64,000 nt of DNA from positions 21,760,370 through 21,824,369 of the forward strand of contig NC_045140.1 of the NCBI RefSeq assembly GCF_008831285.2. The letters run 5' to 3'. Below, piece after piece: positions 50,955 through 62,000 of the stretch. The translations under genes were made by a program, and so were the position numbers. The notes beneath the pieces were generated by a model, which did not search any database, was not told the origin of the DNA, and saw nothing but the letters and a program-made list of their open reading frames with translations. This stretch comes from Nymphaea colorata (taxonomy: Eukaryota > Streptophyta > Magnoliopsida > Nymphaeales > Nymphaeaceae). Within the stretch, counting starts at the first letter, position 1; every line of letters begins with the position of its first letter.

Positions 50955-51600
50955 GTTGTGTTTGCATATTGCTTAGCTTGACTCAAACTTTACCAGACAA
51001 GCTCTAGTTCAACTCAATTAACTAAGTATAAGCTCGAGCTCGACTCATTTAACCTCGTTGAAGAGTAATCATCATCTTCTTGTTATAAAAAACAATAATC
51101 AACTTAACTAAAAATGTATGTGTATGCTAGTCGTAATATACATGTTTGTGGGCATGGAGGAAGAGGGCAAAAGTTGCAGAATTGAAGGTGCCAAGGGGCT
51201 GCCCATTTGGTCCTAACGTTTGAGCTATGTCTCCCCATTACACCATCATCACGTCCCCACCTAACCCTTCCAGCATCATCAAGGAATAAACCATGGTTTC
51301 TCAGTAGAGGAATAGATTACATATCAAAGCACTGTGTTGTGCAGGTAGGGACTTGACCTGATCGAGGATTTGAGAAACCTTGATCGAGGGTTCCTATTCT
51401 TATACGAGAGAGAAATGAAAAATGAAAACGAAGAGAGTGGAAAATGAAAATGAAACGTGTACAAGCTGAGTCGAGTTTAAACGAGTTGAGCTCTAAAAAC
51501 GTGAACTGAGCTCGTCTTATAACTCGAGTTTTAACTTAAATTTGAACTCGACTCATTTAGTAAACAAGCAAGTTCAAGTCGAGCCCCGAGTGGTTGAACA
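50955..51600. repeat. TCGAG/GAGCTC-rich dispersed repeat, two blocks
   Basis: Blocks at about 50955-51065 and 51455-51600 are built from variants of gctcgagctcgactcattt and its complement. Repeats of this composition are common in plant DNA transposon remnants. Exact ends and class cannot be set from this window. Confidence 0.4.
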
Positions 51601-53003
51601 TTCCTATAAGAAGACTTTCACTTGTGTCTTTTTAAGAAATGACTGAGGTCATTTTCTAATGCGATGGGCCCCAATTAAGAGTTCAAGTTGAAGATATAGG
51701 ATCGGAAATGGCTTTACTAATAAATCGGCCTCTTTTGTAATATGCTTCAAATATAGGTCGTAGCCAGGCATTTTATTGCGCATTAGCATGAAGTGCAACG
51801 GTTGCAGGCATCCCTTAAGCACCCAATCCATTATAATAATAAAATTGATCATAATAATAACTGGTACATATGTGAATATTTTTACAAGGAAAATGGACAC
51901 TATTTTCATTTTACTTTAAGTAAAAAATAAATAAATAAATAAAAGACAATAATACCCCTCATACAGTCTCGATAACAAGGATACGACTTTAATTATTTTT
52001 GCATGCACAACGTGAAGGGTGTAAGCAATGTCAAAGGCAAACAAAATTAGGTAAGAAGGCAGAAGGTGAGTTCAAACACATGCCAAAATAATAAAAAGAA
52101 AAATACTAACTAATATTATACGATAAAAGTATGAAACTACTTTGAGGTGTTTAAGTAAATGTTATGAACCTGTAACTTGACTAGATAGAATAGAATGTTC
52201 TTGACCAACGCTAGACCTCGGGTACTCTTCTTTTGTTTTTGCTTATATGATTTTAGTTTACTTTTTACTTCTTTTTTATTTTTTAAATTTCACTTCCTTA
52301 TCTCAGCCACCAAACAGTCTAAGTTTGGACTTTGGAAATATATTAAAATTTGTGCTGAACATTAGGATAGGAGGGTTCCGTAGTCACTTTGGCTATGTTT
52401 TCAGGCATAACTTGAACACATGAGGGGCTGTTTAGTAATAATAATACTTTGTTATTGTTGCACAAATGTCACAAAGATTCGACACATTTATAAAATGCCA
52501 TAATACAATGCTCTACCAATCTTCCTCAATTTTAAATACAGATTTTGGGAATAGTATCAGTACCATATATTTGCCCAAAAAATTAACCGCTGGATATTGT
52601 CACACTGCATTTTTTTTAACAACGCATTCATGTGGAATAAATGGAGCTACTAAACTTGCCAATACAAATTTCAACAATCTTGATCGGCATTGGATTTTTC
52701 CTAATCAACGAGACTTTCGAATTATCTATTCGTTAATTATCCTTTTGTGGCCAATAAAATACTATATCCACGTGAAATCTCATGTGTGCCTATTTTTTTA
52801 TAACTCATTCTTGCAAAATCACATGACGGACCATAATTTCACCTATTTATTGTTACCATAGGTTGACTTTTTTCAAAAAAGATTCAAACCAGTGAATTAA
52901 TATTAGGCTCTCCAGTCAATACTTGTTGAATTAGTTAATAAGAGCTCGTTGTTTTTCATTTCCACACAAACTTTTCGTTTCACCCAAGATTACGCACTTA
53001 AGA

Positions 53004-53041
53004 CAGTGGTGGAGCCCAACATATTCAGCTGAGGGGCACTG
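53004..53041. mobile_element. Terminal fragment of a hAT-like element
   Basis: The sequence cagtggtggagcccaacat and then gctgaggggcactgg resembles the termini at 12.5 and 15.1 kb. The partner terminus is not evident. Confidence 0.35.
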
Positions 53042-53433
53042 GGACATTTCATATGTGAAAATGCAATAATAGAGCGGTCAATTGGTAAATAAGAGATTTT
53101 TATTGAACTGCTTGAGTAATTACTCCGGCCTTGACGCGAGACACATTCCTCCCTTGACCTTCGTTGAGCGTGAATTTGTAAATTTTTCCTTTTCCCTTTC
53201 TCATCGACAGCTGGACCACGTATCTTAATTTTAATTATTTCGAGCCAAGTGTTGAAGCCCAACGGTTAGCTGCTTTACATTTTTTTTTTGCAATTTTGTT
53301 CCCTCCGCCTAAGGATGTTGAAGATCCATGTGGCCGACCGCTTCATCACTGTTTGCATTGAATAGACGGGCAAAAGTGTCAACAACTAATTAACTTTTGA
53401 ATTTTGAACGATATAGCTATGAAAGAGACGACC

Positions 53434-53646
53434 ACTTCGGGTGAGCGAGGCTTGAAGGTCTCCCATTTTCCTTACTTTTGGGGTTCTTAATTGCGTCGGT
53501 GTCAGTGATAGAACGGTGCACCCTTCAACTTGGATGTCGCGTCTTACTACCTTAAGACACATAAGCATAGCGCTCACGAGAATCAAACTAGAGATTTACC
53601 TTATCCAGGCTTCTAGTCTAACCAGCTACGCTATGTCCCTTGAAGC
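53434..53646 (-). mobile_element. tRNA-derived SINE, copy 1
   Basis: On the minus strand the element begins GCTTCAAGGGACATAGCG. The A box is TAGCGTAGCTGG and, about 35 bases on, GTTTGATTCTC fits a pol III B box. It ends CTCGCTCACCCGAAGT. Candidate target duplications flank it: GAAAGAGACGACC (53421-53433) and GAAAAAGACGTCC (53647-53659), two mismatches in 13. No poly(A) tail is obvious. Confidence 0.65.
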
Positions 53647-54634
53647 GAAAAAGACGTCCGCTTACCATAAGATAGGGAACCTTACTTGGTAGTATTTGGA
53701 TCAAAGGTCAGTCTAAATACCATCCGATCAGATCCAAAAAGAGGAAATTTGAATCACATGCATGAAATCAGGCTTAACTTACGACTGTCATGTACCCATG
53801 TAACCTCACTAGGACATAACATTTACAATAAAAGTCATTGAGGCTCTTATTTCAAATATGAGACGATATCACTCCGCAGGCGCTTGATTGCTCTAAATTT
53901 GAAATTCATGGATCGGGTATGACATGCTTTTTGGTGATGTGGCAAAAGATTCATCATAAAATATAATGTGTTCATCAAATTAAGGATCTTAGATCAGATC
54001 CAAGATCCTTATTTTGCTTAATTGCATTGAGAAAATGTCTGATTTAAAGTTTGAGGGAGAAAATTTTGATCTTAAATCCACAGTTCTCAAATCCTAAGGA
54101 TTCTAAATCATGAGGACCTCATGAGTAATGTTACCAAAATCACGTAGTGGCGACCTTCATCTTTATTGGTGATGTTACCAAAACATGCATGAGGAGTCTT
54201 TTCGTTGTTAATTGGTTGATATACTTTAGGCCAATTTTCTCACTTGAAACAACAAAAATCTGGTGCATGACATTTTGTGAGTAAACTGACATTTTTTCCT
54301 TGTTTTTCCGATCTTGAAAATATCAAATTCTGAGATTATTATTTATCTGTTTAATATCTAATGTCTACCATTTACCAATAAATTTTTTCTCTCTCTCCAT
54401 ATAGACACACACACACTTATATATATATATATATAATATACCATTGCAAAACCCTCAATTTTAGTTTGTGCTTAGCGTACTCCATTCACTTCGCATATGA
54501 TACATAAAAATAAATAAATTTTGAATTCAAATGTGATTCTTTATTTTGTTGATACCATAACGGACTTTACCCACCCGTCTGCCGGTTGATCGTAAGTGTA
54601 GATTTTAATAAGAAAGCTGGAAGCAAGTGTTTAT

Positions 54635-54642
<8 letters not shown>

Positions 54643-54707
<65 letters not shown>
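54643..54707. repeat. Long (AT)n microsatellite
   Basis: About 32 uninterrupted AT units. It can form a cruciform and is likely length-variable. A YIYI-type reading frame across it is an artefact. Confidence 0.95.
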
Positions 54708-54708
<1 letters not shown>

Positions 54709-54744
54709 CACGTTGGCATAATCGATGGAATTCAAAAACTTTAG

Positions 54745-54953
54745 AGGGTGTTTGATAAAAATCATGTCGTATTCTCCACAATGCAATATTCCATTAATAT
54801 TTCTTAAAGATTGAGACAGAATCCTTTGAAGTTTCATGGCATACTGCAACATTGCATTCTTGTTACCAAATTCCACATTATGTTCATCAAAATAAGAATA
54901 ATGAGTCTGAAGAACACATAATCTAATTACATAAGATTTTTATCAAACGTCTT
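54745..54953. mobile_element. Candidate MITE with GTTTGATAAAAATC terminal inverted repeats
   Basis: The left end agggtgtttgataaaaatc (54745-54763) and the inverted right end gatttttatcaaacgtctt (54935-54953) share a perfect 14-base core. The 209-bp span encodes nothing. No convincing target duplication was found. It starts 37 bp after the (AT)n tract. Confidence 0.55.
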
Positions 54954-55514
54954 TTATAAAACAGTTTTGGCATAACCTGAATTTCAACTCACGAGACACA
55001 CACATGCAAATCTTATACCATGAGATTTTGGCAAGCTGGGAGGGAGGGCCTTGTGCACTCGATTTATATGTGCATTTATTGCTGCAAATTTGAAGTAACA
55101 TGCACACTTTAGTAAGCATTTTTATTTGATTCATTACAAGAAATTAATGTCTACATCGAACTTTGTAATGATTTTGACATTAAGGATATTTGATTTTTTT
55201 TTTGATCCGCAAGATCTAGTAGACATCAAATACATACCATTTAGTTTCAGATATTATCAGGTTTGTTGAGTATTATTATCTTATAATTTTTTTTTTTCAA
55301 AATAAAGCATACAGAACTATTTTTAACAAAATAACTTATATTGTTTTCATATTTTTGTTTGACCGTTGTAATTCCAAGATAAAATTGTTTACAATAAATT
55401 AAAACATTGAAATGTAACTGGCATTTATATAGATAAGATATATTCCAAGACGAGCAACACAAACACTGGCGCTGGTTCGGTCCAACACAATAACAGTTAT
55501 TTTCCTAGCGAGGA

Positions 55515-55647
55515 CCAACGGATCCAGGCCATCGAATTCGGAACATCGACGGTCAGAAATCGTTCTCATAGGCCGTCCTACTTGCCCGCCCTCGCCATAT
55601 CAATCCTCAGGTCCGTGCCTTTTTCTTTTGAATAAGACAACGGCTTA
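55515..55647 (+). promoter_or_regulatory. Possible MSA-like AACGG motifs upstream of the kinesin gene
   Basis: CCAACGG (55515-55521) and CAACGGCTTA (55638-55647) resemble the core of the mitosis-specific activator element bound by three-repeat MYB factors in plant G2/M genes. Two short matches can occur by chance, so this is only suggestive. Confidence 0.25.
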
Positions 55648-56025
55648 AAACCCCTCTCGCACGCGGGCGCCACACGAGCGGAATACACGGAATTTGAATC
55701 CGGACGCGAGGCGCTCTCTGAAATCCAGTTCATACGGCCTGTTGCCCGTTAGGCCTTGCTTTCTTGAAAAATAAAAAAAAAAAGGCGGAGAAAGAGAAAT
55801 AAATCAAATCGGAGAAAAGCCCGCCTCTTCGTTTCGTTTGTCTTCCGAGAAACAAGAGAAATCCGTCGCCGTCTTCTCGCATTCTTTTGGAGGCTTCGCT
55901 TTCTTCTTCTTGTTTTTCATCAAGATTCTTTCTCTGATGAGTTCCTTCGGGAATTACTGATCCGTTCCATCTGTCTTGATTCGTCTCCTTCCCGTCGGTT
56001 CTTCGCCAGGAAGCTGGATACAGGA

Positions 56026-59000
56026 ATGGATGCCGGTTCCGTCCAGCCCCCCCCGGCGGAGAAGGATGCCTTGACGAGTGTCAGCGTTGCGGTGAACATA
56101 CGGCCTCTCATTCCTTCGGAGCACCTCCAGGGATGCACCGACTGCATCACTGTCGTCCCCGGCGAGCCTCAGGTGATCTGCAGGGATGTTTTCTGCTTGT
56201 TAGGGTTATTACACATATCCGGATGTCTTCAATCTTCGATAAGGATCTATTCGTTAGACTAGGATATTGTGCTTGACGTGTTTTGCGAATATAAGGTAGC
56301 ATGTGCAAGCTCATGGTTTCAGATTCGGGGTCGTTGGCACTTGGCAGTTCTTTACGGTTATTTCCATGATCTGAATATGCGAGATTCGATCTTGAATGAG
56401 AGGGTCAGCCGTTCTTGATTATTGTGTTTATGTGTTTTAAGAGAAGAATGAAATTTCTGCAAGCTCTTGGTATCCCATTCTCACTTGTTGCATCCTTGAA
56501 TCTTAGCTCGGCATAAATGATTCTGATTAAACTGGTGACTATTTCATTGAACAGGTTCAAATTGGAAACCACGCATTCACTTTTGATTATGTATTTGGAA
56601 GTAAGGGCACTCCTGCTGATTCCATATATGATCATTGTGCGGCTCCGTTAGTTGATGCCTTGTTTTCTGGCTACAATGCAACCATTCTTGCCTATGGCCA
56701 AGTATGCCAAAATTATAATCAGTTTCTGTTCAATTTTGTTTGCAAAGGTCATTTGTATTAGTTCATAGATAACTGATTGTGCTGGTTATCTGTTCTTCTC
56801 AGACAGGTTCAGGGAAAACGTATACTATGGGAACCGGCCATACAGATGATACTAATAGCAGCAGAGGAATTACTCCCAAAGTGATGGAATCCATATTTGA
56901 AAAAATCGAGGCGCAAAAGAGCTCCACAGAGTTCTTAGTCAGAGTGTCGTTTATTGAGGCATGTTACTATAGCTTTCGCATTTGTTAATTAAGCCGTTTT
57001 CGTATTTGCTATGCCCCGCAGTCACTGCGCTTCGGTTTCCTATGTCCCGACGTCATTATCATATCGAAAGCTTCATGTTGATATCACTGAAAACGTTAAT
57101 ATTGAAATAAATTCTTAAAACTACAGACTGAATTTTACGATATTGTCAAGGTTTCACAAAGACAATATTACAAGATTACAGGTCTCTAAATTTTTTAATT
57201 GCATAATATATTTTTCAAACAGAACTATTCTTATTGCAGATCTTTGGCTTTTTCAATGTAATTGATGCGAATATCTCACGAATTTCTTTAAGTCGACAAG
57301 TTTTACATGTTTGTAGATACTCTGTCAAGTGTTAACCTCGGCTGTATTAATTGCATGAATTTATGCTTTTTTCTTTTGTTGCCTAAAAGCTTTTTTTACT
57401 TCAACAAGTTAACGATTGCTTTCCATTTTCTTTGCCTCATCTGTTTGGACAGATTTTTAAGGAAGAGGTTCTTGACCTACTTGACCCACAGCTTTCCTCT
57501 GCTATAAGAACCGAGGGGCTTGGCCCTGGAAAGCCCGCTGTCCATGTTCGAGCTCCTATACAAATCAGAGAAACTGCAAACGGGGGTATCACACTCTCGG
57601 GCGTTACAGAGGCTGAAGTTAGATCTAAAGAGGAAATGGCATCACTCTTGGCACAGGGTTCACTATGTCGTGCGACAGGATGCACAAATATGAATAGAGA
57701 ATCGAGGTTTCCTAACATAGTTATTATTCCTTGACAAATATTCACTATTATTCTTGCGTCATTTGCTTTGCATTATTAAGTTGCATCATGCTGCTGAGAC
57801 AAATATATATGTTTGTTCTTACCTTTTGGCTATTTATTTACTTTGAAGAATATGAATTTATCTACACTATATTATTCTTGGTAATTTTTCAGAAATTTTT
57901 TCTGTTGAAATGTATTTTGTGGAATTGAAAAAACAGAACTTTAAATAAGAGCAGAAAATCTTCTGAAACTTTATTTTTTTATTATTTTTAATACAAGTAC
58001 AGACTACGAACAGATATATACAGAAGTCTTCAGAACATATTAAACGAGTGACAAGGTATTTGAAAACATGCTGTCAAAAAATTGAAAACCTTGCATGTAT
58101 GAATTCGGAAATTCATGCACGCTATTTTTTTTAATCCTGTCTGTCTCTACAACATTTTATGCACAAACGTCCCTTTCTTCGTGTGGTTGTGATATCAAAG
58201 TGGGTTAATTGTGCCAAAAGTTCGTTGTGAATTATTCTGAAATGGGAAAAAAATTTAATGATGCATAAACGTGCTTTATCTATTCTTTCAATTACAGTCG
58301 CTCTCATGCCATCTTTACAATCACGTTGGAGCAAAAGAAAGGTATGAGTGGGCCTAGTGTTGCAACGGGTGAAGATATGAATGATGAGTTTTTATCTGCA
58401 AAGCTTCATCTTGTGGATCTTGCTGGATCAGAGCGTGCTAAACGCACAGGAGCAGATGGATTGCGATTTAAAGAAGGTAAAAGACTATGGTAGAAGTAGA
58501 ATCCATTATTTTGTCAGTTATCTGTTTGTTGATTATGGCATGTCAATTTTGTAGGCGTTCACATAAATAGGGGCTTGCTGGCACTTGGAAATGTCATTAG
58601 TGCTTTAGGTGATGAGAAAAAACGAAAGGAAGGAGGACATGTCCCATATCGTGATAGCAAGTTAACTCGCTTGCTCCAGGTATTATGGTTTTGGCTATCT
58701 TTGTTTTTTCAATAACCATAAATGAGTTCTAGCTTGCTTCTACATTCCCAGGGTTGGGCTCTTCCTTACCAAATCTGTCTATCATCCCAAGACATGATAA
58801 AAACCAAGTTACCTTGAATTGTTCTTGAAAGTCTGATGATAATTATTTTTTAGCTATGATTTTATCAACTTCACGTGACATCAGGCATTTTGGTTGATAA
58901 ACATTTAATTGCTTGGCAATTTTGTGCCATATGATTCGCTTGTTTTAGTTTAAGTTGAAAAGCAATTATGTCTCATGGTTTGTAGAATCTTGTTAACTAA

Positions 59001-62000
59001 TGAACGCTCGGAGTATTTACGATTTTCAGTTTCTAACGAGTAGTTTATCTCATCATATGATCTATCGACTGCTAATGTTTAATAGTTGGACAGGACTCTT
59101 TGGGGGGAAACAGCAAAACGGTGATGATAGGTGAGGTTTATTTTCCTTGTCTGGTCTTCTTACGTTACTTGATCATTTATTTGGATTGGCAGAAGACGTG
59201 GTTTTCATGGGTAGTGTATGCTCGTCTTTTTTCTCATCACAATTTATTTGTTGCTGGTTTTATGTCACCATATACTAATATTCGTTGTTACTACAGCTTG
59301 CGTCAGCCCTGCTGAAACAAATGCAGAGGAAACTTTGAATACCTTAAAATATGCAAACCGTGCGCGGAACATCCAAAATAAAGCAATAGTAAGCTACAAG
59401 TCATATTTTATTTGCCTTCTTTAAAGATGCCTGTCTGCATGAAATGTAAATTGTTTTATTTTTTGACCACAGGTAAATCGCAACCCAGTGGTAGCTGAAA
59501 TGCAGAGAATGAGAGCTCAACTTGAACAACTGCAAGCTGAGTTGTTGCTCGCTCGCTCAGAGGGTACTCCTTTTGAAGAATTGCAGGTAAAAAAACACAT
59601 AAACTTAGTTATTGCCTGTATGCTTATATTGTTTTACCTAATTGCTCTGATGAAAGTATCGAACCTGTTCTAGGTTTTGAGGCACAGAATATCTGTGCTT
59701 GAATCCAACAATACTGAGTTGCGACAGGAACTGGTGGAAACCCGGATGAACTGTGAGCGTTTAGTGCAAAGTGCAGTTGATGCCGAGGTGAATTATGTGT
59801 TATATTCTTTGGCTACATATCACTATGTGTCTAATCAACTATAAAGGTTGAACTAATGTCCTTTCTGCTTGATAATCTGTTTTGTTTTTTCTTTTAAATT
59901 TACATCCCGAGTTACAAATTTGATTGAATTCTATTGGTCATCACCTACATTAAAAAAATTAATTTATTTTTCTTCTTCTTTTCCATTTACTTTTTTTATT
60001 ATAGGAAATAAGAAAAGTGTGTGAACCTTCTTTTCCATTTACCAATTTTCTCGATATTTGTTGTCGTCGGGTCAATATTTCTTCTGTACTGTGTAATGTG
60101 TAGTACACCACCTTAAAGTGTGTGAACCTTCTGCAACAAATTTTGAAACAATTTCAGAACTGGATGAAATATTGCATTAGTATATTGTTCCTCTGGTTCA
60201 TCAGTGGGTCTGCAATAATAGGTCTCTACTCCAGCTTCTTGAATATGGTAAATTTATCTTGAAGAAATTGAATGAAATAGGTGGAGAAGGATAAGCTGAT
60301 TATGAAGATCGAATCTGCTCGAAACAGAAAATCCTGGGATGAGGTTGATGGGGAGGACATTAGTGCAGAGGTGACTGCTATTTTTTTGCTGTTTCTTGGT
60401 TTTAATTTTATTAAAATAGTGAATACTGCAAGTATTTTGTCATATCTTCCCATACTTAGGATTCATTTTCATCTTTCATTTGGAAGTTTACAAATAAATA
60501 TTAATATCAAAGTTATATTCTGCTTTTTTTCTAGAAACTTGTTTTACATGTCTTTGCATTATTTTATCTATATTTCTTAAAAAAAAATCGGAGGTGGACT
60601 AAATTTGGTCCGAAAACATCCAAAAACTTTCATTTGCCACTGATTTTGGACACATCATGAGACTGAACCCATTTGCAACTGATTTTGTTGCTGTTGCTTC
60701 TTGCATAGTTTTCTAGCCTTTCATTTTCCAATTTTTTCTGCTTCTAGGGTATTGATTTACTGAAGAACTATGCAACAAAGGTCCAGAGACAGGAGGCAGA
60801 AATACTGCACTTGAAGAACTTATGCCAGTCAAAGCAAGATAATGCTGTAGATTGTTTTGACCTGGAAGATCACGAACCATCCTTTTGCAATGGCAAAGAT
60901 GCTACATTTTCAGGTTACTTTTTCTCCTCACTTCCACCTATATTTGCTAATCATTTTTTTCACTGTTGATATCTAGCCTATGTCTGACAGGTATTAATTT
61001 GCAATTTTTTCAACTAAATTATAATAGTTTTATTGCTTTGTTGGCCTGTGTCTTTCGTCAAGAATGGTTTTCGCCATGACTATATAAATGCAGTTTTACT
61101 TTTACCGTCTCTATGTTCGGTTTCTCGGTATATTCCATATGCAGTTGGATTTTGTGAATTGTGCATTTATGAATCATTTTTCTGCATTTTAAATAAAATA
61201 TAGGCAAGATGGTTACTGCCATCGCTATATAAACACAGTTTTACTTTTACCATCTCTATGTTCGGTTTCTCGGTATATTCCATATGCAGTTGGATTCTGT
61301 GAATTTTGCATTTATGAAGCATTTTTTAAATAAAATATAGGTGAGGCAGAAGTAGAGGAAAAGGAACTGGAACATTGTGCTCTTCAAGACACATTGGGGA
61401 GAGAACTCCAGGAATTGGACAAATGTCTTCAGCAAAAGGAGGTATTCTATGATCACATTAGTATTTCTCACTTGTCTTGTTGCTAGGATTCAATGGTACA
61501 CATTTGGCCGTCTATTGTTGGCATATATAATATAGATGTGATTTGCTATCATCTGGACAAGCTCATAAGTATTTGCTTTTAGTTGCCATTTTTTCATCAG
61601 TTTCATGACCTTGTTCCCTCATCCCTGTAACTTTTTCTTGATTGTTTGCATTTCCTTACTGCCTATTATGTGAACTTATTCCAGTAACCATTAGGAATGT
61701 AATTTTCTTTTCCTTTTTGTTTACAGGCCGAAATGAAGTTATACTCAAAATCCGATACAATAGTTCTCAAACAACATTATGAGAAGAAGTTGCTTGAATT
61801 GGAGCACGAGAAAAAACACTTACAGGTAAATTTATTGTAATTAGTTGAATGGGGACGTTTTTGGGGTGGTTGGAGCCTGGAGCTGATGTAGATTGATCAC
61901 TTTATTCTCCAGAGAGAGATGGAACGCTTGAGAGCAGAGCTTGCCAACATTTCATCTGCTTCTGATGAAAGTGCCCACAAATTGAAGGAAGAGTATCTTC

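Larger units (their letters stand above)
50528..56025. other. Intergenic region between divergent prolidase and kinesin genes
   Basis: Both flanking genes point outward from here. Prolidase 5' sequence occupies the left edge (a minus-strand ATAAATA lies about 65 bp upstream of its ATG). The region holds a TCGAGCTCGA-rich repeat (about 50955-51065 and 51455-51600), a SINE (53434-53646), MITE remains and a long (AT)n tract. A 131-codon plus-strand ORF at 52466-52861 has no recognised family and AT-rich composition; I do not call it a gene. The last few hundred bases before 56026 are pyrimidine-rich and are probably the kinesin 5' UTR. Confidence 0.6.

Noticed and set aside
52466..52861. 131-codon plus-strand ORF
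   Set aside because: AT-rich sequence with no family resemblance, no plausible neighbouring exons and no sign of coding constraint.
54631..54876. ORF containing a Tyr-Ile repeat
   Set aside because: The repeat is simply the translation of the (AT)n microsatellite.
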